Source: Chloroflexota bacterium (GTDB taxonomy: Bacteria > Chloroflexota > Limnocylindria > Limnocylindrales > CSP1-4). Taken from it: a stretch of DNA of 41,487 nt. The stretch's first letter is position 1. Every line of letters starts with the position of its first letter. The position numbers were made by a program, and so were the translations under genes. Positions 1 through 9,658 of this stretch are shown piece by piece. The notes under the pieces are model-generated. The model ran no database searches and was not told the origin of the DNA. It was given only the letters and a program-made list of their open reading frames with translations. The DNA lies in assembly GCA_003156975.1 (NCBI GenBank), contig PMIE01000098.1, forward strand, positions 1 through 41,487, read 5' to 3'.

Positions 1-801
1 GGTCACCGTGCTCGAGTAGCCGGACGTCACCGTGTTGTTGTATTGGTCTTCGGCGGTCACGGTGTAGTTATGGGACGAGCCTGCGACGACTGTGGTCGGG
101 CTGGTGGTGATCACGAGGTGATCCACGCCGCCCGGATCGACCGTCAGGCCGGTCGTGATGACGACCGTCGGATGGGCATGGTCGGCAGCCTTGACGGTGT
201 GTTCGCCGGCGGTGTTCGACCCGCAGGAGTTGTCGCCGCAGGTCCCGTTGGGGGTGATGCTGAACTCAGTGGTCGAGGTGGCAACCCAACTGTTCTCGAA
301 TGCGTCGTGCCCGGTGACCGTGTAGGTCTCTGTGCCACCGGCGGTAATCGACGTATCCGTCGGGAGGATGCTCAGGGTGAGGGGAACGGCGTGGGTAACC
401 GTGACGGGAGCGGAAGTGCCGTTGTTATCCCCCTCGGTCACGGTGACTGTCTGCGAGGCTGCCGTCTCGAAGGTGACGCCATCGGGGATTGAGCAGACGC
501 CTGCCGTTACGGCCCCCCATACGCAGTCTGCGGGTACAGGCAGACCCGAGCCGGCCGAGATCCGCACGTCCGAGCTCGTGAAGGCGACCGACGCGTTGTA
601 GGCGGTGTCTATCGTGTCGAACGTCGGCTCCAGGTAGGCAGTGACCGTGATGTCCAGGTGATCACCGGCCACAACCGGGCCCGTCATCTCTACTTTGAAG
701 TAGTCGGTCTGGTCGGCCAGCACGGTCGCCGGAATGAGGCCGACGAGAAGGGCCGCAACCGCAGCCAGGGCAAAACGACGGTAGATCCGCGGGTGATTCA
801 T
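1..801 (-). CDS. Secreted protein with signal peptide and Ig-like/adhesin-type repeats, truncated at the window's left edge (C-terminus missing)
   Basis: Minus-strand frame is open from ATG at 801 (alternative in-frame ATG at 816) to base 1. Translation begins MNHPRIYRRFALAAVAALLVGLIPATVLADQTDYFKVEMTGPVVAGDHLDITVTAYLEP and contains repeated motifs 'ITAGGTETYTVTGHDAFENSW' and 'VVAGSSHNYTVTAEDQYNNTVTSGY'. Absent from the ORF track because it runs off the edge. Confidence 0.85.
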   Translation of the reverse strand, partial: MNHPRIYRRFALAAVAALLVGLIPATVLADQTDYFKVEMTGPVVAGDHLDITVTAYLEPTFDTIDTAYNASVAFTSSDVRISAGSGLPVPADCVWGAVTAGVCSIPDGVTFETAASQTVTVTEGDNNGTSAPVTVTHAVPLTLSILPTDTSITAGGTETYTVTGHDAFENSWVATSTTEFSITPNGTCGDNSCGSNTAGEHTVKAADHAHPTVVITTGLTVDPGGVDHLVITTSPTTVVAGSSHNYTVTAEDQYNNTVTSGYSSTVT

Positions 802-1044
802 GTTTGGATGCCTCATCGAGTGCCCTCGCCGGATGCCAACACTGACCGACCGCATCAAGGCCACGAGGGCGTGCGCCTCCGAGTCGACGTAGGTCGATCG
901 TACGCGCGGAGAGCCTGCGAGCGGCAGCCCATCTAAGGTACTACGGCTAGACGCGCAGATGGAGCCACGGACCGGCCGGCGACCGACGCCATCGCGCGCC
1001 CCGGCGCCTGCACCGAGGACGAACGCTCGAGTTCCCGCCGCTCA

Positions 1045-3294
1045 CTACGGCCGGCGAAGTTCGTACACGGCGAAGTTGCCCTCGCGGTGGCGAAGGTCCG
1101 CGTACTGGGCGATGGAGTCCGCGTTGGCCATGGTCAGATCCGCGAAGAGCCAGCGGACGTGGTAAGTGTCGCGCACCGTTGCCTCCGCCGCCGCCGAAGG
1201 GCTTGTGAAGGCGGCGTCGTTGGCTGCGAGAAGCGATGGGTTCCAGAAAGGGCTGGCCGGACCGGCCGACCTGGCGGTGTACGCCCAGCCTTCAACCAGG
1301 ATGCGACGCTCTGAGTATCCAGATATCCAGAATTGACGGGGGTCACATGACGACGACGGGGCTATCGGAGGGCGACAGTGCACGTTGGTCGCGACGAGGT
1401 CGTTCGCGTCGCTGTGGTCTCGGAGCCAGCGCGCGCTGTCAATCCCGGCGCTCGGGATGGCCGGGCCGGAGATCTGGCCGCCATCTACCGGCGATGCCAG
1501 GAGAATGGCCACGTTGGGGAGGCTGAACCCCATGACCACCGCGATGACGAGCAAAGGGACCGCGCCCTGCAGCACGGGCCATTTCGGAGCTGCGAATCGA
1601 AGGAAGACGTATGCCGCAATCGCAACGCCGACAAGCGCCAATGCCGGAAGGATGATCGCGGGCAGTGTGCCTGCGGGACCGACCAGGGCGTAGGTCGGAG
1701 CGTGCCTTGGCCCGATCGCCCTGATGGCCAGCAGGGCCAAGGCCCCCACCATGCCGGCCACACCGACGCAGACTGCCAGGGGCAGGTAGCGGGCTCGTTT
1801 GGGCATAACGGTGGCAATGCCGGCGGCCACGATCAACCCGAAAGCTCCTGCCGCGCCCCTGAGATAGTAGATCTGGTTGGTACCCGGATAAGCCAGTAGC
1901 GTCACCACTCCGAGACCACCAGCGCAGAGTCCCAGCAGCAGCAAGATCCGCGGGTCGGAGCGCAGGACATCGCGCCGAGCGAGAAGCCCGTAGGCCCCGG
2001 CCCATAGGAAGGTCCACACCAACAAGGCAACCAGCAAGCCCGCCATCGGCATGACCATCGACCGGATGCCGTGTGCTTCTGGGGCGCCGACCAGACTCAG
2101 GACAGGAAACGCAGATACGGCTTCGAATCCGATGACGGCGCCGGCGGTCTCACCCCTGTACAGCAGCAGGGCTCCGGCGACCAGCACGGCGGCAGCAAGC
2201 GCAAGGGCGACTGCGGCGTGCCAGTTGAGCCGGCGACGGCCGATGGCGAATCCCGCGACGACTGCCAACAGACCGACGATCAGGATCGGCAAGATGCTCG
2301 CCTTGGCGCCGACGGCAACAGCGAAGAGAAGGCCAATGACCAGCCAGAACCTGCGCGAAACGGTGGCACCCGTTCCGCCGACGTCTGTCTGCAGCAGTTC
2401 GAAAAGAGCCACGACGATGGCGGCTAGAACCGCGAGCCCGAATAGGTTGGTCGGGCTGATCCAGGTAGCCCAAAGCGTTTGCGCATCGAAGGCGGGGCTG
2501 TGAGCCCACTGATAGGGCGAGCCGACCGTGCCGAAGAGAGCAACCGCGACGGCCACCGGACCAGTCCACCAGAGATCGGTCAACCGACGTGCGGCAGAAG
2601 CAGTCAGGACGACGAACGCCACGAACATCGGCAGTCCCGAGAGACGGTAGAGCAAGGTGACCGGCTCGATACCTGTCACCCAGCTCGTTGCGGCGGCCTC
2701 CGCGTAGAAGAACCAATGGTAGGCGAGAGGCACGTTGGCGACGTAGGGGTACCGGGGCAGCACGTGATTCTTGAGCTCGCCGATCAACGCCAGTTGATAC
2801 GGCATGTCTACGTACGGAGTGTCGGTACCGGTCAGGTGATGCGAGGCGAAGACGGTGCCTGCCGAGTAGACGAGCAAATACCCGAGTATCGCGGCGATCG
2901 ACCAAGACCACGCCAAAGGGGCCCGTATGCCGCTCCCGCGCCAGTGCCGCCGCAATGCCGGCAGCGACACGAACAGGAGCAGGGTGGAGATGGGCCACAG
3001 CAGGACCAGCAGTGGAGCCCCGACCGCTCTCGCGGCAACGTAGGTGGCGATCTCCGCGCAGTATCCCAGGACCAATCCCAGCGTCAGGTCCTCGGCAATG
3101 TGCGCTGGCCGGCCGCGGAGCAGTCTGAGCCAGAGCATCCCCGGGACCGCTATGCCGAATGCGACATACAGACCGAATATCGCCGTCTCCGAGACGGGAG
3201 TGCCGTACGCATCGAGCACAATGGCGGCAATCACGGCCAATATCGATGCGGGCAACCAACCCGAGAAAGCCATCGCGCGCAACTTCGGATGCAT
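1045..3294 (-). CDS. Polytopic membrane protein, possibly GT-C-type glycosyltransferase or polymerase-like, with C-terminal soluble domain
   Basis: 749 aa, many hydrophobic helices, C-terminal 'SARWLRDHSDANDLVATNVHC...' soluble part. AGGAG Shine-Dalgarno upstream of the ATG. Family not firmly recognised. Confidence 0.8.
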   Translation of the reverse strand: MHPKLRAMAFSGWLPASILAVIAAIVLDAYGTPVSETAIFGLYVAFGIAVPGMLWLRLLRGRPAHIAEDLTLGLVLGYCAEIATYVAARAVGAPLLVLLWPISTLLLFVSLPALRRHWRGSGIRAPLAWSWSIAAILGYLLVYSAGTVFASHHLTGTDTPYVDMPYQLALIGELKNHVLPRYPYVANVPLAYHWFFYAEAAATSWVTGIEPVTLLYRLSGLPMFVAFVVLTASAARRLTDLWWTGPVAVAVALFGTVGSPYQWAHSPAFDAQTLWATWISPTNLFGLAVLAAIVVALFELLQTDVGGTGATVSRRFWLVIGLLFAVAVGAKASILPILIVGLLAVVAGFAIGRRRLNWHAAVALALAAAVLVAGALLLYRGETAGAVIGFEAVSAFPVLSLVGAPEAHGIRSMVMPMAGLLVALLVWTFLWAGAYGLLARRDVLRSDPRILLLLGLCAGGLGVVTLLAYPGTNQIYYLRGAAGAFGLIVAAGIATVMPKRARYLPLAVCVGVAGMVGALALLAIRAIGPRHAPTYALVGPAGTLPAIILPALALVGVAIAAYVFLRFAAPKWPVLQGAVPLLVIAVVMGFSLPNVAILLASPVDGGQISGPAIPSAGIDSARWLRDHSDANDLVATNVHCRPPIAPSSSCDPRQFWISGYSERRILVEGWAYTARSAGPASPFWNPSLLAANDAAFTSPSAAAEATVRDTYHVRWLFADLTMANADSIAQYADLRHREGNFAVYELRRP

Positions 3295-3497
3295 TCAGAC
3301 TCCTGATACTGGGCGTCGTCGCCCGAGACGCCACGGATCATACGGTCCCGGCGCCCTTCGCATCCGAGGCGGCCGCCACAATCCGACACCACCCGTCTCG
3401 GACATCAGACGTGACTCGTCACCCGGCGCGCATGCCAGCCACTTGCCTAGAAAGCTGCCGGACCACTCTGCATTGCAGGTCCAAATCCGGCCGCAGA

Positions 3498-4643
3498 TCA
3501 CGCGCTGATTGACCGACCAAACGCGACCAGCCCCTCGATCACCTTCTGCGTGTCCGCCTCGGTCATGTCGACGTAGAGAGAAAGCCGCAACAGGCGATCG
3601 CTCGTGTCGTCGGTGACCGTCATGTCACCGTGGGAACGGCCAAATCTCAAGCCCGCCGGCGAAGAATGCAGTGGAATGTAGTGAAACACCGCCGTTATGT
3701 CACGCTGATTCAGGAACTGGATTGCCTCCGAACGCCTGTCGAGGTTCCCAAAGAGCACATAGAACATGTGGGCATTGTGTGTGCAGTCCGCCGGGACCAC
3801 AGGCAGCCGCAGAACGCCATCCCGCTCCATAGCAGCCAGCCCTACCTGATACTCGCCCCAAATAGACAGCCGCTTCTGAGTGATCCTCCTCGCGTCTTCC
3901 ATTTGCGCCCACAGGAAGGCAGCAACAATTTCACCAGGGAGATACGAAGATCCTATGTCGACCCACGTGTACTTGTCGACTTGCCCACGGAAGAACTTGC
4001 TGCGGTTTGTCCCCTTCTCGCGGATGATCTCCGCGCGATCAATGAAGCGTTCATCGTTGATGAGCAGCGCTCCCCCCTCGCCGGCAACGATGTTCTTCGT
4101 TTCGTGGAAGCTCAGACATCCGAGATGACCAATGCTACCAAGCGGTCGGCCCTTGTACGTCGACATGATTCCCTGCGCGGCATCCTCGATCACCAACAAC
4201 CCGTGACGGTCGGCGATCGCCATGATCGTATCCATTTCGCAGCTCACGCCGGCATAGTGCACCGGCACGATCGCCTTGGTCTTGGACGTGATGGCGGCCT
4301 CGATCTTGGTTTCATCGATGTTCAGCGTGTCTCGCCGAATATCCACAAAGACGGGCACTCCGCCGCGCAAGACAAACGCGTTGGCCGTCGAGGAAAACGT
4401 AAAGGACGGCATGATGATCTCATCGCCGGGGGCGATGTCGGCAAGGATCGCAGCCATTTCCAAAGCCGCCGTACATGAATTGGTCAGCAGGGCCCTCTTG
4501 CACCCGGTCTGCTCTTCTAGCCACGTGTTGCAGCGTTTCGTGAATGGACCATCGCCGGACAACTGGCCCAGCGCATGCGCTTCGCTGATGTAGTGCAATT
4601 CCTTGCCAGTCAGATGCGGCTTGTTGAAGGAGATTCTGCTCAT
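3498..4643 (-). CDS. wecE: dTDP-4-amino-4,6-dideoxygalactose transaminase (WecE/RffA-like, DegT/DnrJ/EryC1 family)
   Basis: Strong resemblance along the whole length to E. coli WecE as recalled: 'GDEIIMPSFTFSSTANAFVLRGGVPVFVDIRRDTLNIDE', 'IVPVHYAGVSCEMDTIMAIADRHGLLVIEDAAQGIMSTYKGRPLGSIGHLGCLSFHETKN', 'REKGTNRSKFFRGQVDKYTWVDIGSSYLPGE'. Confidence 0.93.
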   Translation of the reverse strand: MSRISFNKPHLTGKELHYISEAHALGQLSGDGPFTKRCNTWLEEQTGCKRALLTNSCTAALEMAAILADIAPGDEIIMPSFTFSSTANAFVLRGGVPVFVDIRRDTLNIDETKIEAAITSKTKAIVPVHYAGVSCEMDTIMAIADRHGLLVIEDAAQGIMSTYKGRPLGSIGHLGCLSFHETKNIVAGEGGALLINDERFIDRAEIIREKGTNRSKFFRGQVDKYTWVDIGSSYLPGEIVAAFLWAQMEDARRITQKRLSIWGEYQVGLAAMERDGVLRLPVVPADCTHNAHMFYVLFGNLDRRSEAIQFLNQRDITAVFHYIPLHSSPAGLRFGRSHGDMTVTDDTSDRLLRLSLYVDMTEADTQKVIEGLVAFGRSISA

Positions 4644-5515
4644 TCCGCCTCCCGCACGGCAATGAGTAGCAGTGATCCCCCGGCCGTGAAGGAGACACCC
4701 TTCTCGATCGCAAACCGTTCCATGCCAAGAACCTTCTCGAGTCCCCTGTTCAGAGTCTTGTTGATGTTGTACTCCGCCCGCGGATCGTACTTGGCACGCG
4801 TCATGTCGCGCCTTCGCCTTGAAAGCACCAGCAGCGGAAGGAGCAATGAGACAAAGGATGTGGTCCGAACCACATGAAAGCCTGCGCGCTCTACCTTCTT
4901 GACTAGGTCCTTCCGAGAGTATCGCCGCTTGTGGAACGCATGCTCATCCACGATGCTCCACAAGAACTGATGCTGGGGGACCGTGATGACTATTCCACCA
5001 CCCGGCTTCGTGGCTCGGAACATCTGGGACAGAACCAGCTCATCATCCTCAATATGCTCGATCACATCGAATGCGCCGATCACATCGAATTCCATCTCGT
5101 AGGGAATCGATCGCGCGTCCATCTCGAGCAGGGTCACGTCGGGCATGCGCTGCTCGGCGATGGACAGCCCTTCTCTGAATAGCTCACTTCCGAGAAGCTC
5201 GAGATGAGGGAATGCCTTCTGAATGCCGGACAGAACGAACCCGGTGCCGCAACCAATCTCCAGGAAGCGGCCGGCGTTTGGAAAGTAGGATCCCAGCGCC
5301 CACGTCAACAGCCGGTTCCGTGACTTGAACCAGTAGTTCCCACTCTCCAGTTGGAACAGTTCGGCGAAGTAGTCGGGGCTGTACCCCTCGCCGGCCTGAG
5401 CCTGACGCTGAGTCAGCTGCACGACTCTGCCGTGCCTGGGCGGCTCCTGTCCGCATTGAGGGCACAACCAATCGTCGGAGCTCGACCGCCGGTCGCAGTA
5501 GATGCATACCTTCAT
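4640..5515 (-). CDS. Class I SAM-dependent methyltransferase with N-terminal zinc-ribbon-like CxxC...CxxC segment
   Basis: 'GRFLEIGCGTGFVLSGIQKAF' motif I, 'FDVIGAFDVIEHIEDDE', N-terminal 'MKVCIYCDRRSSSDDWLCPQCG'. ATGA overlap with wecE. Confidence 0.88.
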   Translation of the reverse strand: MKVCIYCDRRSSSDDWLCPQCGQEPPRHGRVVQLTQRQAQAGEGYSPDYFAELFQLESGNYWFKSRNRLLTWALGSYFPNAGRFLEIGCGTGFVLSGIQKAFPHLELLGSELFREGLSIAEQRMPDVTLLEMDARSIPYEMEFDVIGAFDVIEHIEDDELVLSQMFRATKPGGGIVITVPQHQFLWSIVDEHAFHKRRYSRKDLVKKVERAGFHVVRTTSFVSLLLPLLVLSRRRRDMTRAKYDPRAEYNINKTLNRGLEKVLGMERFAIEKGVSFTAGGSLLLIAVREAE

Positions 5516-5599
5516 CGATACTCCTGAGATTGGCCCCGTCGCCTGGCGACGTGCGATCGAGCCTGGTTTTCGGCCCGAAACCTCACCAAGGGAAGGAGC

Positions 5600-6583
5600 T
5601 CAAGTCTTGAACCGGCCTGACGCGACCTCCACGTCATAGTCGGCCAACACGCTCGCATAGTCGTAGGCGGGTTCCCATCCGAAATCCAGTTTGGCCTTGC
5701 TGATGTCGAAGTAGTAGTCCTTGGGCTTCTCCGCCTTCTCCGGCTCATAGACAACGGGCACGGGTCTCTCGGGCGTACCGAAGACCCTCGCAAATGTCAG
5801 GACTTCTTCTTCGTTGGTGCGTCCAACCCCGGAACCGATCACATAGAGCCCACGGGCGCGATCGCTGTTGACGGCCATATGAATCGCGCGAACCGCATCC
5901 TTGACATACAGGGAGTCTCGCATGGCCTTGTGTTCTCCCCATATTGCGAGTGGCTCACCAGCTTTCGCCCGCCCGTAGAACACCTCGAAGGCACTGGGAT
6001 GGAAGACGCCATCAACCCAGGCACCCTCCTGACGTCCATACCCCAACAGCCCGGTCAACCTGAAGACAATTCCCTGGAGACCGTACTCCTGAGCGTAGTG
6101 TTCCACATACTCCGAGGCGGCAATCTTGGAGATTACGTACGACGCGTGATCCCCGATCAGAGAATACTTCCGTCCCATTGCCTCGGTTATGGGCATCTCC
6201 GTGTGCTCCATCCCCTCGTATAGCGTCGTGGTGTACAGGAACTTCGGGATGCCGTTGCGTCGGCAGTACTCAAGCGCATAGAACGTACCAAGCGTGTTGG
6301 TCTTGAGGAAGATGTCCGACTTGGTGTCCTTCACCGCCGCTGGAATCACGGCCGCCAGATGCACGACGGCTTTCACGCCTCCAGTCGGCAGTGCTGAAAA
6401 CGCGTCCGGATCGCTGACATCAAGCGGTACGAACGGAACGCCCAATTCCTCAAAGAAGCCGTCGTACTTGTGGCTGCGCCCGGCTGCGATGACACTCTCT
6501 CCGGACTTGACAAGGTGGTCCACCAGGTAGCGCCCCACAAACCCCGTCGCGCCCGTGACGACGATCTTGTCAGAAGCCCTCAT
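5600..6583 (-). CDS. NAD-dependent epimerase/dehydratase (extended SDR)
   Basis: 'IVVTGATGFVGRYLVDHLVKSG' Rossmann motif and 'YVISKIAASEYVEHYAQEYG' YxxxK motif. Confidence 0.88.
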   Translation of the reverse strand: MRASDKIVVTGATGFVGRYLVDHLVKSGESVIAAGRSHKYDGFFEELGVPFVPLDVSDPDAFSALPTGGVKAVVHLAAVIPAAVKDTKSDIFLKTNTLGTFYALEYCRRNGIPKFLYTTTLYEGMEHTEMPITEAMGRKYSLIGDHASYVISKIAASEYVEHYAQEYGLQGIVFRLTGLLGYGRQEGAWVDGVFHPSAFEVFYGRAKAGEPLAIWGEHKAMRDSLYVKDAVRAIHMAVNSDRARGLYVIGSGVGRTNEEEVLTFARVFGTPERPVPVVYEPEKAEKPKDYYFDISKAKLDFGWEPAYDYASVLADYDVEVASGRFKT

Positions 6584-7514
6584 TCTTCACCTCTTGGTCT
6601 TCAACCATCTCCCGGACAATGAACAGGGGGCGGCCCTTGGTCTGGTTGAAGATGTATCCGATGTAGAGTCCAAGGATGCCCAGCTGCGCCAGGATGATTC
6701 CTCCAACGAAGTAGATAGACACGATCGTGCTGGTCCAGCCCTGGGCACTGATACCGTAGATGAAGTAGCGCGCAATCATGTACGAGCCATACAGAAATGC
6801 CAGCGCCGACATTGCGAATCCAACCTGGATCGAGAGGATCAGCGGCTTGTTCGATTGTGTGGTGATGATCTCCAGGGCCATGCGAAGTTGCTTTCGCAGG
6901 GTGTATCCAGATTTCCCTGCCGCTCGCTGGGCGTGATCGACATCGACGGCCGCAGACTTGAAGCCCATCCACTTGATGAATAGGACGAAGGCTCGGTTCT
7001 GATCGCCCATGCGCCGGTAGTTGTCAACAACAACGCGTCGGCTGATGCTGAAGTTGGCGATAGAAGCGTCGAAGGCGCCGTCGGTGAAGAAGCCGTATAC
7101 CCGGTGGAACACTCGTGACGACAACCTCTTGAGGAATGGATCGCGCCTGGCCGTCCGTCGCGTGAAGACGACGTCGTACCCCTCCTTCGCCTTGTTGTAC
7201 AGCTTCTGGATCTCCTCGGGCCTGTCCTGCAGGTCGCAATCCATGACCACAACCCAATCGCCCGTGGCGTACTGCAGTCCCGCCGTAATCGCTCGGATCT
7301 GGCCGAAGTTGCGAGACAGGTCGATCCCTTTGACGCGAGGGTCTTTCAGGGCGATCTCCTTGATGACCTCCCACGAGTTCTGCGGGCAGGCATCGTTCAC
7401 CAGCACGATCTCGTAGCTCGGAGTGATCGCCGCCAGTGCAGCCGACAGGCGCTGATGAAGCTCCTCCAGACAAGCCCTGCAGCCATAGACCGGGATGACG
7501 ACAGATATGTCCAT
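6570..7514 (-). CDS. Family 2 glycosyltransferase, DPM1/ArnC-like with two C-terminal TM helices
   Basis: 'DISVVIPVYGCRACLEELHQRL', 'VVVMDCDLQDRPEEI', two C-terminal TM segments ending '...LGILGLYIGYIFNQTKGRPLFIV'. Confidence 0.92.
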   Translation of the reverse strand: MDISVVIPVYGCRACLEELHQRLSAALAAITPSYEIVLVNDACPQNSWEVIKEIALKDPRVKGIDLSRNFGQIRAITAGLQYATGDWVVVMDCDLQDRPEEIQKLYNKAKEGYDVVFTRRTARRDPFLKRLSSRVFHRVYGFFTDGAFDASIANFSISRRVVVDNYRRMGDQNRAFVLFIKWMGFKSAAVDVDHAQRAAGKSGYTLRKQLRMALEIITTQSNKPLILSIQVGFAMSALAFLYGSYMIARYFIYGISAQGWTSTIVSIYFVGGIILAQLGILGLYIGYIFNQTKGRPLFIVREMVEDQEVKNEGF

Positions 7515-8242
7515 TACCCGCCTCCTTCCCTGGGTATCTCGGCGCTGCGCTTGACAAAGCTCTTGAGATAGTTTGGCGCATCGGGACCTTCGTTGAAGAT
7601 CAGATCCAGGATGCTCACCTTATGATCGAAAGGCGGGAAGAGCTGGTCGTACTCGGGATACCCCGAGTAGTCCGTGAACTCCAGTGCAATGCCTGCGTCC
7701 GAAAAGAGATTCCCCTCGATGTAGTCCTTCGCTGCCGGCCCCGAAAGGTACTCGTCGGCCCCTGCCTGCCGGCACAAGTCGACCAGGCGTTCGATCCTGC
7801 CTTCGGCAAGGCGGTAGTCCCGCGACCAAGTGATCCGAGTGCCGATGCCCAGGATCTCACAGATCTCGCCAATGAACCGGTGGTTGATCGTGCTGAGGTA
7901 CTCCTCGTCGGCGAGCTCGCGATACAGACTCTCGAACAGCGGCATGTACTCTCGGAAGTGAGCCGCCCGGGCGTAATTCTGCAGCAGACTGGCCCAGTGC
8001 TTCTGGGCCCAGTCCGGTTTGCCGACTCGAGTCTCCTGGATTGTCTGACCGAAGTCATGGCGGACCGGGATGGTCAGCCAGGTTGTCCCTTGCGCGGTCT
8101 TGATCTTGTTGCGGTTTCGCCAGTCGTTCTTGGTGAACTGCGCCGTGTCGTAGAGGATGAACTCGTCGACGCTGTTGATCAGGTCGAAGTAACCCTTCCA
8201 CGGAACGTAGTTGGATTGCAGGATGGCGACTCGCTTGCCCAT
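7514..8242 (-). CDS. WbqC family protein
   Basis: 'KRVAILQSNYVPWKGYFDLINSVDEFILYDTAQFTKNDWRNRNKIKT' is the typical WbqC N-terminus. TAATG coupling to the GT2 gene; GAGGGAG SD. Confidence 0.9.
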   Translation of the reverse strand: MGKRVAILQSNYVPWKGYFDLINSVDEFILYDTAQFTKNDWRNRNKIKTAQGTTWLTIPVRHDFGQTIQETRVGKPDWAQKHWASLLQNYARAAHFREYMPLFESLYRELADEEYLSTINHRFIGEICEILGIGTRITWSRDYRLAEGRIERLVDLCRQAGADEYLSGPAAKDYIEGNLFSDAGIALEFTDYSGYPEYDQLFPPFDHKVSILDLIFNEGPDAPNYLKSFVKRSAEIPREGGG

Positions 8243-8257
8243 GCTCCCTCGAGATGC

Positions 8258-9325
8258 CTAGCTGACCGGAGCGTTCGTGGTTGCGGCCAGGGACTCAGTC
8301 GCATCCGCTCTCCCGAGTCGCCGACTGCGGCGCCATCGGACCAGTTTCCAGAGCCCAAGGTGACCGGCCCCAAGGGCGATATTGAGAAGTGAGTAGGACC
8401 GCAGCAGCAGCGATCCCGCCTGGGCGATTGTGGCAGCGAAACCGAAGCGGATCAGCAGCTGGGAGGTTCCAACCTCTGTGATCCCCAGACCACCGGGGAT
8501 CAGGCTCAGGATTGCGATCAGCGCAACTATCGACATGAGTGAGACGGTCTGCGCAAAGCTCAGGTCGATGCCGCCGCTGTAGAGAGTCACCTGCCAACCC
8601 ACCGCCACCATAGACCACGAGGCGCAGGTGATCGCCGTCACGAGCACGAGCGTTGGCACGTTGCCCACGCACTGACGCATTGTCTCCAGCAACTGACGAG
8701 GTCGGCCGCTCAGCTGGAGTCTCGATAGGACGACCAGGCCGGCGAAACACCCCAGGATGAGGCACCCGAGGATGCCGTAGGCGTACACGCGGTTCGGGAG
8801 GACGTCGACAACCGTGAGGAGACTCACGCACGCCATCGTCAGCAACGCCACCATGTCAAACGCTCTCTCGACCAGGAACGACCCGTAGCCCGGAGCGCGG
8901 GTGATCATGCCGTACTTCTTGAGCAACTCGACCTTGAGCGCCTCGCCGGACTGGAGCGGCGTGAATAGGGCGAAGCTCAGGGAAACGGCCGTGCACATAT
9001 AGAGGTCGACGAGCGGGACGTGGGTGTCCGTTCGGCGCAGCAGGACGCGCCAACGCAGCGTTCGAAGCGCCCAATAGGCCACGATCGACGCTCCCCCGCC
9101 GCCGACCAGGATCAGCAGGTTGACACCCTTGAGCACCTGCGCGAGGTCGCCCCAACGGAAGGTCAGACCGATGTACCCAACGCTCGCTGCGAAGACGATC
9201 AGGCTGAAGGAGACCGCCACAACCCGCCGGATGAGCCCGCTTCGCTTCGGCCGGGCCGCGGCGACGGCCGGCGACTGGCCGCCCACTGTTGCCGGTTCGC
9301 TTGTCTCGAGGCTCTTGCCGGTCAT
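8258..9325 (-). CDS. Lysylphosphatidylglycerol synthase TM region/UPF0104 (AglD-like) flippase-type membrane protein
   Basis: C-terminal 355 aa of ORF 8258..9535, starting MTGKSLETSEPATVGG at 9325 with GGAG SD. Contains 'SLIPGGLGITEVGTSQLLIRFGF' and several TM helices. Confidence 0.82.
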   Translation of the reverse strand: MTGKSLETSEPATVGGQSPAVAAARPKRSGLIRRVVAVSFSLIVFAASVGYIGLTFRWGDLAQVLKGVNLLILVGGGGASIVAYWALRTLRWRVLLRRTDTHVPLVDLYMCTAVSLSFALFTPLQSGEALKVELLKKYGMITRAPGYGSFLVERAFDMVALLTMACVSLLTVVDVLPNRVYAYGILGCLILGCFAGLVVLSRLQLSGRPRQLLETMRQCVGNVPTLVLVTAITCASWSMVAVGWQVTLYSGGIDLSFAQTVSLMSIVALIAILSLIPGGLGITEVGTSQLLIRFGFAATIAQAGSLLLRSYSLLNIALGAGHLGLWKLVRWRRSRRLGRADATESLAATTNAPVS

Positions 9326-9658
9326 CTGGTCTCCGCTCGCGACCCATTGTTCGGCCGCCCTCACAACATCAAAGGCAACCCGAACGATGACAAGATGTCC
9401 TCTCGTCACTGACTTCGCGGCGGGGCCTCGATGTAGATGATACGGGCCAGCCCGCATCTCTCGCATCTGCCGGCGAACCAAACCACCCAGCTCGGCGCGG
9501 GATCGGCGGAGACGGCGCGCGAATGCGGCCGTCATGTTGGATCATGGATAGGCCCTCGTGCCTCCCGCCGGGACCGGGCCCGAGCCCGGCCGGTGGACAC
9601 CGGCAAAGCCGGGAGAGTCGCGCGGCCGATGCGTAATCCAGCCAAGGAGAGCCAGGCA

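Noticed and set aside
3310-3323. Small inverted repeat GGGCG-TCGT-CGCCC in the wecE-membrane protein spacer
   Set aside because: Only a 5-bp stem in GC-rich DNA; not distinguishable from chance.
2150-3334. 394-aa alternative-frame ORF within the 749-aa membrane protein gene
   Set aside because: Arg-rich frame-shifted shadow. The 749-aa frame has real TM helices and an SD.
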